DNA from: Thermovenabulum sp049723235
GTDB taxonomy: Bacteria; Bacillota; Thermosediminibacteria; Thermosediminibacterales; Thermosediminibacteraceae
Direction of reading: 5' to 3'
Length of the DNA: 61,214 nt
Assembly (NCBI RefSeq): GCF_049723235.1
Contig: NZ_JBNARB010000015.1
Span: 1-61,214 of the forward strand
Within the stretch, counting starts at the first letter, position 1. Each line of letters starts with the position of its first letter. A model generated the notes under the pieces. That model was given only the letters and a program-made list of their open reading frames with translations, was not told the DNA's origin and did not search any database. Position numbers and translations under genes: made by a program. Shown here piece by piece: positions 53,901 through 61,214 of this stretch.

Positions 53901-55136
53901 CTATACCAGAATTTCCGACCTCATTTCGGTTTTCGCAATAATCTTACCCTTCCTTATGACAAAAAGACGAGGTGGGGTGAGCCTTATAGCGTCTTTAATA
54001 TTTTCTGCATCAATTACAACAATATCGGCTCTTTTACCGGCTTCGAGTCCGTAATCGCTTAGTCTTAAAATTTTAGCAGCATTATAGGTTGGCATGTTAA
54101 ACACTTCTTCTATTTCGTGGGGTAAGCTCATGTGGGCAGCATGAGCTGTAATTAAAGCCACCTGTAAAAGGTCCGCACTTCCAAAGGGGTAAAAAGTGTC
54201 TTTAATACAATCTTGCCCGAAACTTACGTTTATGCCCCTTTCAATCAGTTCCTTTACCCTTGTGATACCTCTGCGTTTTGGTTGTTTATCCAATCTTCCC
54301 TGAAGCATTAGATTGGTTGCGGGGTTTGTAATCATATTTATTTCTGCTTTTTTTACCTTTTCCATGACGTATTCAGCGTAATGGTCGTCATAGGCTGCCA
54401 GTGCACATGTGTGACCCGCAGTCACTCTTTTGAAATAACCCCGTTTTATGGTTTCATCTGCTACCATTTCTAAGGTTCTGTAGAAAGGGTCATCGGTTTC
54501 ATCCACATGCATATCGATATCAACATCAAATTCCTCAGCAATATCGAATACTATCTTTACGTGCTTTCTACTGTCTTCGGGAGAGAACTCATTTGCAGGC
54601 ATCCCTCCGATTAAATCAGCCCCCATTCTCATAGCTTCCCTTAATAATTCCTCACATCCCGGATTTTTTATTATACCTTCTTGAGGAAACGCCACAATTT
54701 GTATATCAACAAGATGTTCACATTCACGCTTCAATTCCAGAACACCTTCTAAAGGTTTTAATCCACCGATGGTGTCCACATCTACGTGTGTTCTAATTCT
54801 TGTGGTGCCATTTTTAACCGCCATTTCCACAACTTCTTTTGCTCTATTTACAATATCATCTTTTGTGTAATTTGCTTTTTTCTCCCAAATGATTTCAATA
54901 GCTTCCATCAAAGTACCGGATTTATTGGGTCTCACCACATCCACAATATTTACCTTGTCTAAATGTATGTGAGGGTCGATAAAAGCAGGGACGGTTAGTT
55001 TTCCTTTTGCATCAATTTCTTTTTTAGCAGAGTAGTTTAGATTAGGCGCAATTTCAACTATTTTTTCATCTTTAATCGCAATGTCCATTGGAGTTTGTTT
55101 ATCTCTTAATTTTGCGTTTCTAATAATTAAATCCAT
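53901..55136 (-). CDS. codA: Cytosine deaminase-like amidohydrolase
   Basis: 412-aa metal-dependent amidohydrolase of the CodA branch. Metal ligands are PAFIDPHIHLDKV (HxH), the His of AGHTCALAAY and the Asp of GQDCIKDTFYPFGSADLL, and the catalytic Glu region is HVDETDDP. CodA has HDD where this protein has QDC, so ring specificity may differ from plain cytosine. I start at ATG 55136 because AAAGGAG is directly adjacent to ATG 55145 but 9 bases from the chosen one. It is the first gene of the operon with the hydroxylase subunits. Confidence 0.85.
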   Translation of the reverse strand: MDLIIRNAKLRDKQTPMDIAIKDEKIVEIAPNLNYSAKKEIDAKGKLTVPAFIDPHIHLDKVNIVDVVRPNKSGTLMEAIEIIWEKKANYTKDDIVNRAKEVVEMAVKNGTTRIRTHVDVDTIGGLKPLEGVLELKRECEHLVDIQIVAFPQEGIIKNPGCEELLREAMRMGADLIGGMPANEFSPEDSRKHVKIVFDIAEEFDVDIDMHVDETDDPFYRTLEMVADETIKRGYFKRVTAGHTCALAAYDDHYAEYVMEKVKKAEINMITNPATNLMLQGRLDKQPKRRGITRVKELIERGINVSFGQDCIKDTFYPFGSADLLQVALITAHAAHMSLPHEIEEVFNMPTYNAAKILRLSDYGLEAGKRADIVVIDAENIKDAIRLTPPRLFVIRKGKIIAKTEMRSEILV

Positions 55137-55149
55137 TGCAGACATCTCC

Positions 55150-55185
55150 TTTCATAATATGAAAAAATTATTTTATATTAAGAAA
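55150..55185 (-). promoter_or_regulatory. Tandem operator of the deaminase-hydroxylase operon
   Basis: TTTCATAATATGAAA (55150-55164) abuts the Shine-Dalgarno sequence of the deaminase gene. A 12/15 copy, TTTTATATTAAGAAA (55171-55185), starts exactly 21 bp upstream relative to the - strand gene. The same pair and spacing occur at the permease gene, so a shared regulator, most simply the neighbouring IclR protein, probably binds here. Binding itself is inferred. Confidence 0.7.
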
Positions 55186-55288
55186 CTATTTAATAGATTC
55201 GTTAATTTTTGCAAAAATCCTTCTAAAATTTTATTAAATAAAAATTAAATATTACACAAAGATTAATATTGCGAATTGTATAAATATA

Positions 55289-55320
55289 ACAAAAGCCCAT
55301 CTAAATAAGATGGGCTTTGT
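55289..55320 (-). terminator. Terminator of the IclR gene
   Basis: A strong stem (AAAGCCCATCT with AGATGGGCTTT) follows the gene end. On the - strand the tail is TTTTGTTATATTT. Confidence 0.85.
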
Positions 55321-55345
55321 TTTCATGTTTTAATTTGAAAAAGAA

Positions 55346-56119
55346 TTAGTAAAAAACATTGTAAAGCGTTTCTGAAATTTCAGCAGCAGTTTGCTTTACT
55401 ATATATCCCAGTTCAAGGATTCTTTTTTCGTCTGCTCGTACAGAAGGTACTATGGTTGAAATGGCAGCTATTACATTACCTTTATTATCAAGAATAGGTG
55501 CACCTATCGCTGTAATCATTTCTTCAAATTCTTCTTTTTCAATGGAGTATCCTCTCTTTATAGTAGTCTTTAATTCTTCATAAAATAATTTCTCATCGGT
55601 GATAGTGTAAGGAGTATACTTTTTTAATCCGTTTATTTGTAAAAAATTTTTTAATTCATTAGGATTCATATAAGCTAAAAATATTTTACCAACAGCTGTA
55701 CAGGTTAGAGGGATTCTTCTTCCTATCATCAAGTATGCTCTCAAAGTCTGCTTTGATTCATAACCTTTTATACATACCGCTTCTTCTTCATCCCTTATAA
55801 ATATATTTGTGGTTTCTCCTGTGATTTGTGCACATTTTTCTAAAAAAGGATAAGCCTTTGAAAAAAACCTTTCATATAATTTTTGCCTTACCAGGACTCC
55901 GAAAATTTCTGGACCGAGCTCGTATTTTTTGTTTACTTTATTCTGGCTTATAATACCTTCTTCCAGCATTGTTTTTAAAATATGGTGTATGGTACTGGCA
56001 TTATAACCTGTCAATTTTTCAATTTCAGAGATGCTGAGTTCTCCTTCTGAATTCATTAAAACCTTAAATATGTGGATTGCTTTTTGCACTGATTTTATTA
56101 CTCCGTTATTATTTTGCAT
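55346..56119 (-). CDS. IclR family transcriptional regulator
   Basis: 257 aa with the N-terminal winged helix (SVQKAIHIFKVLMNSEGELSISEIEKLTGYNASTIHHILKTMLEEG, about residues 9-54) and the C-terminal IclR effector domain (AYLMIGRRIPLTCTAVGKIFLAYM, ISTIVPSVRADEKRILE). ATG 56119 follows GAGGTGAAGATA; an upstream in-frame start lies before that site. It sits between the deaminase-hydroxylase operon and the divergent permease gene, both with identical palindromes, and is the obvious candidate to bind them. Its ligand is probably the imported ring compound or a catabolite. Confidence 0.92.
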   Translation of the reverse strand: MQNNNGVIKSVQKAIHIFKVLMNSEGELSISEIEKLTGYNASTIHHILKTMLEEGIISQNKVNKKYELGPEIFGVLVRQKLYERFFSKAYPFLEKCAQITGETTNIFIRDEEEAVCIKGYESKQTLRAYLMIGRRIPLTCTAVGKIFLAYMNPNELKNFLQINGLKKYTPYTITDEKLFYEELKTTIKRGYSIEKEEFEEMITAIGAPILDNKGNVIAAISTIVPSVRADEKRILELGYIVKQTAAEISETLYNVFY

Positions 56120-56291
56120 TATCTTCACCTCGTAATTTATTATAACAAACAATAATTCTACTAAAAGCTAAAAAATCCTTTTTTAAAAAATTATTATTAT
56201 TTTGCAACAAAAAAATTTAAAGTAAATTGTATAGATTTTATAAGTTTTAAAAAGAGGAAAAATGAAAAGAAAAGAGAATATAATATAATAA

Positions 56292-56327
56292 TTTCATTAT
56301 ATTCAAAAATAATTTCATAATATGAAA
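56292..56327 (+). promoter_or_regulatory. Tandem operator of the permease gene
   Basis: TTTCATAATATGAAA (56313-56327), identical to the copy at 55150, directly abuts AAAGGAGG. A 12/15 copy, TTTCATTATATTCAA, lies at 56292-56306, again 21 bp away. TATAAT boxes at 56279 and 56284 would place the transcription start on the distal copy, a repressor geometry. Confidence 0.7.
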
Positions 56328-56339
56328 GGAGGAATCATA

Positions 56340-57623
56340 ATGGAAAATCATGACAGGGATTTTCCGCTGGATCACGTACCTGATAATTCTCGCGTTGGTC
56401 TTTTATCTTTATCGGCAGTACTTCTGGGATTTACTTTTTTCAGTCCCACGATGATAGCCGGAGGAAAAGTTGCAGCAAATTACGGGCTAAATGATTTTAT
56501 TAAAATCATGATACTGGGGAATTTAATTTTAGGACTTTATGTGGCAATAATGTCTGTTATAGGGACTAAAACGGGCCTGACTTCAGTCTTACTTTCCAGG
56601 TATGCCCTTGGAACAGCTGGCGCAAAATGGGCGGATATATTGCTTGGCGGAACCCAGCTCGGATGGTACGCTGTTTCGGCAGCTTATGTGGCGGAGCTCT
56701 TTGTGAAGGCACTTAATATGAACGAATCCAGCTATATTTTTTGGGCAATATTTTGGTCAATTGTCATGGGAATAACAGCAGTATACGGATTTAAAGGAAT
56801 GGAAATAGTTTCATATATAGCAATTCCTCTGATATTAATTCTGGCAGTTTGGACCCCAATCTTAGGCATTCAAAAAGCTGGTTCCTGGGCAGCACTTTCG
56901 CAGATCAAACCGGCTTCTAACATGAACATCACCACTGCGTTGACGGTAATAGTAGGAACCTTCGCTTCAGGAGGTACGCAGGTAACCAACTGGTCCAGAT
57001 TTGCCAAAGGAGCGGGTGTTAGCTTTTTTGCTGCAATGCTGGCGTTTTTTATAGGAAACGGTCTCATGATTTTTGCGGGTGGAATAGGTGCTATCGCTTT
57101 TCAGCAGCCTGACCTGGTAGAGGTATTTTTACAGATGGGCATTATTTTCTGGGCTCTTGTAATATTGACAATAAATATTTGGACAACCAATGACGCTGCA
57201 GCTTACGCTTTTGGGGTAGCAGGTTCGGAAATGTTCAATAATCCTAATAAAAAACCTTTTGTCATTGGTGGAGTTTTGATTGCCACTATTTTAGCTGCTA
57301 CTCGGATTTACAATTATTTTATTCCCTGGCTCGTCCTTCTTGGAATTTTTATACCACCCTTGGGGGGTACAATTATTGGAGACTACTTCTTTGTTTGGAA
57401 GACAGAATTGCCCAAGCTGGATACGGTAAATTTTAGGGGGTTAAGGATCGCAAATTTAATAGCCTATTTAATAGGAACTTTTTCAGCTTGGGTAGGGAAT
57501 ACTTATAATATTGGTATACCGCCGCTTCAGGGTATAATTGTGGCTGCGATAATGGTTCCTGTTGTAAATAAGATTTTCGAATTATTAGGGATTGATGATA
57601 AACATAAAGTAGTAGTTAAATAG
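56340..57623 (+). CDS. codB: NCS1 family cytosine/purine-type permease
   Basis: 427-aa polytopic membrane protein with about 12 hydrophobic segments. LLSLSAVLLGFTFFSPTMIAGGK, GTKTGLTSVLLSRYALG, and the NIWTTNDAAAYAFGVAGSEMF segment are typical of the CodB-like nucleobase-cation symporters. ATG 56340 is chosen behind AAAGGAGG. It is the divergent partner of the deaminase-hydroxylase operon, so it most likely imports their substrate. The sequence alone does not distinguish cytosine from related rings. Confidence 0.9.
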   Translation: MENHDRDFPLDHVPDNSRVGLLSLSAVLLGFTFFSPTMIAGGKVAANYGLNDFIKIMILGNLILGLYVAIMSVIGTKTGLTSVLLSRYALGTAGAKWADILLGGTQLGWYAVSAAYVAELFVKALNMNESSYIFWAIFWSIVMGITAVYGFKGMEIVSYIAIPLILILAVWTPILGIQKAGSWAALSQIKPASNMNITTALTVIVGTFASGGTQVTNWSRFAKGAGVSFFAAMLAFFIGNGLMIFAGGIGAIAFQQPDLVEVFLQMGIIFWALVILTINIWTTNDAAAYAFGVAGSEMFNNPNKKPFVIGGVLIATILAATRIYNYFIPWLVLLGIFIPPLGGTIIGDYFFVWKTELPKLDTVNFRGLRIANLIAYLIGTFSAWVGNTYNIGIPPLQGIIVAAIMVPVVNKIFELLGIDDKHKVVVK

Positions 57624-57640
57624 TAATTTATAGTAATTTT

Positions 57641-57676
57641 AAGGAGTGGCCTTTATTATGCCACTCCTTTATTATT
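57641..57676 (+). terminator. Rho-independent terminator after the permease gene
   Basis: A 10-bp stem (AAGGAGTGGC 57641-57650 with GCCACTCCTT 57660-57669) and TATTATT tail. Confidence 0.85.
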
Positions 57677-57728
57677 AAAAAAAAGGGAAAATAGAGATTG
57701 GTGTAGAATATAATAACGGGGTGTAATT

Positions 57729-58067
57729 ATGGACATGAAATTTGAATTAAAATACAAGATCTGGCTTGATAGAAATGGAAAAGCCTTTGGAGACGGCCCT
57801 TTAGAATTATTAAAGAATATTGAAAAAAACGGATCGCTATCAAAAGCTGCAAAGGAAATGAATATGTCTTACTCTCAGGCATGGAATTTATTGAATACCA
57901 TTGAAAAGAGATTGGGGATTAAACTTGTTGTTAGTAAAGCAGGAGGAGAAAACGGGGGAGGATCTGAAATTACGGATGAAGCAAGGGCTTTAATGAAAAA
58001 ATATGAGGAATTCAGAGAAAAAGTGGACAATTCTTTATGGAGTATTTTTAATGAAATTTTTAATTAA
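57729..58067 (+). CDS. ModE-type DNA-binding protein lacking a molybdate-binding domain
   Basis: 112-aa LysR-like winged helix related to the N-terminus of ModE: FELKYKIWLDRNGKAFGDGPLELLKNIEKNGSLSKAAKEMNMSYSQAWNLLNTIEKRLG (about residues 4-62). Full ModE has a C-terminal pair of TOBE/Mop domains that bind molybdate; this protein ends soon after the DNA-binding dimer part. A TATAAT at 57709-57714 lies very close to the ATG. A matching operator-like repeat occurs at 58203. How it senses molybdenum, if it does, is open. Confidence 0.85.
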   Translation: MDMKFELKYKIWLDRNGKAFGDGPLELLKNIEKNGSLSKAAKEMNMSYSQAWNLLNTIEKRLGIKLVVSKAGGENGGGSEITDEARALMKKYEEFREKVDNSLWSIFNEIFN

Positions 58068-58202
58068 TTATTTTATTAATAAATAAAAATATTTTGTATT
58101 TGGGTTATAAACTAAAAAAATAACTATTATGACAAAATTATATAGATTTAAAGTATCCATGATTATAAAATATTAAGCTGAATAATTGTTTTTTTATGAT
58201 AA

Positions 58203-58226
58203 CGTTATACTTATAAAAATATAGCG
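58203..58226 (+). promoter_or_regulatory. ModE-box-like inverted repeat upstream of the MoeA-like gene
   Basis: CGTTATA (58203-58209) and TATAGCG (58220-58226) form an inverted repeat with a 10-bp centre and one mismatch, total 24 bp. This is the overall layout of the E. coli modA ModE operator as I recall it. A TATACT box overlaps the left half, so binding should block transcription. The gene for a ModE-type protein is 136 bp upstream. Confidence 0.55.
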
Positions 58227-58244
58227 AAAAAAGGAGTGCGTAGG

Positions 58245-59261
58245 ATGAAAATATTACCTGTGGAAAAAGCAGTGGGAATGATATTATGTCAGGATGTCAC
58301 AAAGATAGTGCCCGGAGAGTTTAAAGGAAGGGCTTTTAAAAAAGGGCATATTATTAAAGAAGAAGACATCCCGGAATTGCTTAAACTCGGTAAGGAACAT
58401 GTCTATGTCTGGGAAGCAAAGGAAGGCGAAATTCATGAAGATGAGGCGGCAATAAGGATTGCAAGGGCTGTTTCCGGTGAAAATGTTGTTTTTGATGAAC
58501 CTTACGAAGGAAAGTCTTCTTTAAAATCTACAATAAAAGGATTATTAAAAGTAGATCAGGAATTGCTATATGAGATTAATTCTGTTGACCTGGTAACTGT
58601 AGCTTCTTTACCTGATAATTTTACTGTTGAAGAAGGGCAAAAAATAGCTGGTGCCCGGGTAATTCCGCTTGTAATAGAAGAAAAGATTATTAACAAAGTT
58701 GAAAAGATATGCAGTGAAAGAAAAATTTTCAATGTGAAACCCTACAAAAAAATGAAAGCCGGCATAATAACAACTGGAAGTGAAGTATATAAAGGACGTA
58801 TTAAGGATAGATTTGGCCCAATAATGATAAAAAAGCTCGAATATTTCGGTGCGGAATTTTTGGGACAAATCTTTTGTCCTGATGATGTTAATTTAATTAT
58901 TAAGGGAATAAATGAGATGTTAGAAAAAAATGCAGAAGTGGTGATCTTAACGGGGGGTATGTCGGTGGATGCGGATGACCTTACGCCAAAGGCAATAAAA
59001 GAATGCTCTGATCATGTAGTGACTTACGGAGCGCCTGTTCAACCGGGGAATATGTTTATGCTGGCTTATAGAGGGAATAGAGCTTTACTGGGAGTTCCCG
59101 GATGTGCTATGTATCACAGGACCACAATACTGGATGCTATTTTACCCCGCATTTTCGTTGGAGAAAGGCTCAAGAAAGAAGATTTTATAAAAATGGGGCT
59201 TGGAGGATTATGTCAGGGATGTGAAGTGTGCAGGTATCCCAATTGTTATTTTTGCAGGTAA
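58245..59261 (+). CDS. MoeA-like molybdopterin-binding protein with Cys-rich tail
   Basis: 338 aa. The central domain (about 175-310) is the MoaB/MoeA-type molybdopterin fold: ITTGSEVYKGRIKDRFGP, LTGGMSVDADDLTPKAI and ALLGVPGCAMYHRTTILDAILPRI. The N-terminal part (about 1-165) is shorter than in MoeA and begins MKILPVEKAVGMIL. The last 16 residues hold five cysteines (CQGCEVCRYPNCYFC), suggesting a metal or Fe-S site. ATG 58245 follows AAGGAGTGCG; the GTG at 58236 overlaps that site. It probably handles the cofactor of the neighbouring hydroxylase, for example insertion, modification or sensing, but is not a standard MoeA. Confidence 0.82.
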   Translation: MKILPVEKAVGMILCQDVTKIVPGEFKGRAFKKGHIIKEEDIPELLKLGKEHVYVWEAKEGEIHEDEAAIRIARAVSGENVVFDEPYEGKSSLKSTIKGLLKVDQELLYEINSVDLVTVASLPDNFTVEEGQKIAGARVIPLVIEEKIINKVEKICSERKIFNVKPYKKMKAGIITTGSEVYKGRIKDRFGPIMIKKLEYFGAEFLGQIFCPDDVNLIIKGINEMLEKNAEVVILTGGMSVDADDLTPKAIKECSDHVVTYGAPVQPGNMFMLAYRGNRALLGVPGCAMYHRTTILDAILPRIFVGERLKKEDFIKMGLGGLCQGCEVCRYPNCYFCR

Positions 59262-59306
59262 TTTTTATTTAACAAATGTAGTTCTGGGCGTAAGAGGTGT
59301 TAAATA

Positions 59307-59852
59307 GTGTTGAATAGAAAAAAAAATATATTTATTACAGGGAAAAGACGGGTAGGCAAAAGTACAATTATTGATAAGGTAATTAATAAAATTGAATTAG
59401 AAATTAGCGGATTTAAAACAAAACCTTTTTTTAATTCATTAGGAGAAGTTGTAGCCTTTACTATAAATTCAGCAAGTAATGCAGACTGTAAAGAAGAACC
59501 ACAATTTATAGCAAAGAAAATAGATAAAAGGAAATGGATGGCTCAACTACAAACTTTTGAAACATATGGAGTAGAATTGCTGAGAAAATCTTTATATGAC
59601 GAATCTAAAGTTATAGTAATGGATGAAATTGGGTTTTTTGAGGCTTCTGCATGTAATTTTCAAAAAATGATAAATGAATGTTTGTCTTCAGAAAAGGTTG
59701 TATTTGGTGTAATAAAGCCAATACCCCTTCCTTTTATAAAAAAAATAAAAAATAGAGAAGATGTTGTTATATATGAGATTACAAAAGATAATAGAGAAGA
59801 AGAATTCGAAAAAATTTTGAAAGACCTAAGGGAAGTGCTAACAAGTGTTTAA
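59307..59852 (+). CDS. THEP1-like nucleoside-triphosphatase
   Basis: 181-aa P-loop protein with FITGKRRVGKSTIIDK (Walker A, residues 9-24), FKTKPFF and the Walker B-like VIVMDEIGFFEAS, the pattern of the NTPase_1/THEP1 family. These hydrolyse various NTPs and their cellular role is poorly defined. Start is GTG 59307, with AAGAGGTG at 59292-59299. The gene is visibly more A+T-rich than the backbone and overlaps the methyltransferase by 8 bp. Placement after the MoeA-like gene suggests a link to cofactor chemistry, which is inference. Confidence 0.75.
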   Translation: MLNRKKNIFITGKRRVGKSTIIDKVINKIELEISGFKTKPFFNSLGEVVAFTINSASNADCKEEPQFIAKKIDKRKWMAQLQTFETYGVELLRKSLYDESKVIVMDEIGFFEASACNFQKMINECLSSEKVVFGVIKPIPLPFIKKIKNREDVVIYEITKDNREEEFEKILKDLREVLTSV

Positions 59853-60579
59853 TTGGAATAGTGAAAGTATAAGATGGTTTGAAGAAGCTGCTGAACATAC
59901 AAGGTTTTATAAAGACATTATAAACTTGACTAAAAATTATATTAGAGAATGTGATACTGTATTAGATATAGGGTGTGGTACGGGCAGACTATCTATCGAA
60001 TTATCTAAAATTGTAAAACAGGTATATGCGATTGATATTAGTGAAGAAGTCATAAACTATCTTAATGAGAAATACAAGAAAAATAATATTAATAATCTCT
60101 ATACATTTATCGGAGACTGGAGAAATTTAAATATAGATATAGAAAAATTTGATGCAATTTTTATGTGTTATATGGGTTGTATTTATGAAGAGTTAGAAAA
60201 GTTAATGTCAATGACTAAAAGGTTTTTAATAATGATACTCCCCGAAGATAATAAAACGAACACGTTTTGTTTAAATAATTTTATACCTGAATTTAAAAAG
60301 GAAATTAAGGATACAGCAAAAGAATATATAAGTTTTTTATTAAAACAAAAAATAGAATTTATAGCAATAGATCATGAATGTGAGTTTGGACAACCTTTTA
60401 CCAATCAACAAGAATTGAAAAAATTTATTTATTACTATTATGGGGGAGATGTATGGAAATTAGTTGAAAATAATGTAGATAAGATATTAATTAAAAAAGA
60501 AAGTGGATATTATTTACCAAATATTAGAAAAAGTAAAATTATCATAATAAAAAATAGGGAGGAAGAAAAATGGGGATAA
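59845..60579 (+). CDS. Class I SAM-dependent methyltransferase
   Basis: 244-aa Rossmann methyltransferase with motif I LDIGCGTGRLSIEL (residues about 40-53) and AIDISEEVINYL as the acidic loop that binds the ribose of SAM. The substrate-binding part has no recognisable family. GTG 59845 overlaps the NTPase gene. It is also translationally coupled to the S component (10-bp overlap), so the three form one operon. Candidate substrates include a pterin or cofactor precursor, but the sequence does not show this. Confidence 0.8.
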   Translation: MFNWNSESIRWFEEAAEHTRFYKDIINLTKNYIRECDTVLDIGCGTGRLSIELSKIVKQVYAIDISEEVINYLNEKYKKNNINNLYTFIGDWRNLNIDIEKFDAIFMCYMGCIYEELEKLMSMTKRFLIMILPEDNKTNTFCLNNFIPEFKKEIKDTAKEYISFLLKQKIEFIAIDHECEFGQPFTNQQELKKFIYYYYGGDVWKLVENNVDKILIKKESGYYLPNIRKSKIIIIKNREEEKWG

Positions 60580-61121
60580 AAAATTTTACGCTTAGGGATC
60601 AAATATTAATATCATTAATTGCGGTTATTTCAATTGTAACAAAACCGATGATAACATCTTTTTCATCTTTAGTTACCATGTCATTACACGTTCCTGCAGG
60701 AGTAATTGGTGGATTTTATTACATGTTTTGGCTGATTTTCACATTTAAATTAATAAAAAAGCCGTTCTCTATAATTTTACTTTGTGTCTTGCAAGCTGTT
60801 CTTGCTGTTTTATTAAATAATATATTCATATTAAAAGCGTTAACTTATCTACCCCCAGGTATTGCTGCAGAAATTATTTTGATAAGTGGAAATAAGTATA
60901 AAAATAGTATTTTAGTTGATATATTAGCAGCTGCTTTAGCAAATGTAAGTGGTGCAGTTTTTTCATATTTATTATTTTTCGGTAAAAATGCCGGAGCTTT
61001 ATATATAACATTAATAATATCAGCCTTATCAGGTGGTATGGGAGGAGTTTTAGCAAATATATTAGGTCAAACAAGACAAAATGGAATATTTAAAAATGTT
61101 TTGGAACAAAAATCTTCATAA
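60570..61121 (+). CDS. Putative ECF transporter substrate-binding S component
   Basis: 183-aa integral membrane protein with about 5-6 hydrophobic helices: DQILISLIAVISIVTKPMI, GGFYYMFWLIFTFKLI, the long IILLCVLQAVLAVLL helix, and a C-terminal GALYITLIISALSGGMGGVLANIL. Size and hydrophobic plan fit ECF-type S proteins of the ThiW/YkoE group. No ECF ATPase or T protein is in the window; they may follow beyond its end or be shared. The gene is coupled to the SAM methyltransferase. Ligand unknown; a small vitamin- or pterin-like molecule or a metal would be plausible guesses only. Confidence 0.65.
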   Translation: MGIKNFTLRDQILISLIAVISIVTKPMITSFSSLVTMSLHVPAGVIGGFYYMFWLIFTFKLIKKPFSIILLCVLQAVLAVLLNNIFILKALTYLPPGIAAEIILISGNKYKNSILVDILAAALANVSGAVFSYLLFFGKNAGALYITLIISALSGGMGGVLANILGQTRQNGIFKNVLEQKSS

Positions 61122-61214
61122 GTAAAAAAATTTTTATTAGCAAGAAAATAGAATAACGAAAAAAGGAATATCTACTAAAAAATAAATAAATCGGGGAATT
61201 TATTCTCTAAAAAA

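Noticed and set aside
58198..58207. ATAACGTTAT palindrome upstream of the MoeA-like gene as a separate operator
   Set aside because: The 10-bp palindrome is short, partly overlaps the left half of the ModE-like repeat, and such AT-rich palindromes occur by chance in this genome.
1..61214. tRNA, rRNA, CRISPR arrays, insertion sequences or prophage
   Set aside because: No cloverleaf-type or rRNA-like stretch, no regular direct repeat array, and no transposase, integrase or phage structural proteins were seen among the frames.

Overview
The window reads as a chromosome segment from a low-GC, Gram-positive, endospore-forming member of the Clostridia. Sporulation genes (spoVM, spoVS, an alpha/beta-type SASP, ylbJ), a DapL-type diaminopimelate route, the FapR/FabK fatty-acid system and the preserved Bacillus/Clostridium gene order all support this. 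A thermophilic or anaerobic relative of Thermoanaerobacterales/Thermosediminibacterales is my guess, not something the sequence proves. I see no tRNA, rRNA, insertion sequence, prophage or CRISPR array.

Positions 143-48654 are a dense housekeeping backbone, almost all on the + strand. In order: lysine/DAP synthesis (dapF, dapL); the yicC-remA-gmk-rpoZ-coaBC-priA-def-fmt-rsmB-rlmN-stp-prkC-rpe string, with the usual rsgA absent between prkC and rpe; a short sporulation/ribosome patch (a 55-aa membrane protein, spoVM, rpmB on the - strand); yloU-fakA-recG; a SASP gene, a probable CsfG-like small RNA on the - strand, then rsmD-coaD-(coiled-coil gene)-ylbJ-ylbK-ylbL-tmcAL; pta-ackA behind a CRP/FNR-type palindrome; yceD-rpmF; the fatty-acid operon fapR-plsX-fabH-degV-fabK-fabD-fabG-acpP-fabF followed by rnc; spoVS behind a textbook sigma-H promoter; smc-ftsY; and ylxM-ffh-rpsP-khpA-rimM-trmD-rplS-rbgA-rnhB.

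From 48655 the content changes to accessory metabolism: a family III CoA-transferase, a three-subunit molybdenum hydroxylase (Fe-S, FAD and molybdopterin subunits) cotranscribed with a cytosine-deaminase-like amidohydrolase, an IclR regulator, and an NCS1 cytosine/purine-type permease. The deaminase/hydroxylase operon and the permease gene each carry the same 15-bp palindrome abutting the Shine-Dalgarno sequence plus a 12/15 copy exactly 21 bp further upstream. They therefore look like one regulon for import, deamination and oxidation of an N-heterocycle. Next come a ModE-type DNA-binding protein without a molybdate-binding domain, a ModE-box-like inverted repeat, and a MoeA-like molybdopterin-binding protein with a cysteine-rich tail. 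The window ends with an AT-rich trio: a THEP1-like NTPase, a SAM methyltransferase and an ECF-type membrane S component. This molybdenum locus (roughly 48.9-61.1 kb) is the least conventional part and the best candidate for an undescribed system.

Many genes start at TTG or GTG. Where an upstream start would overlap the ribosome binding site I moved the start downstream, and each such case is stated in the entry.
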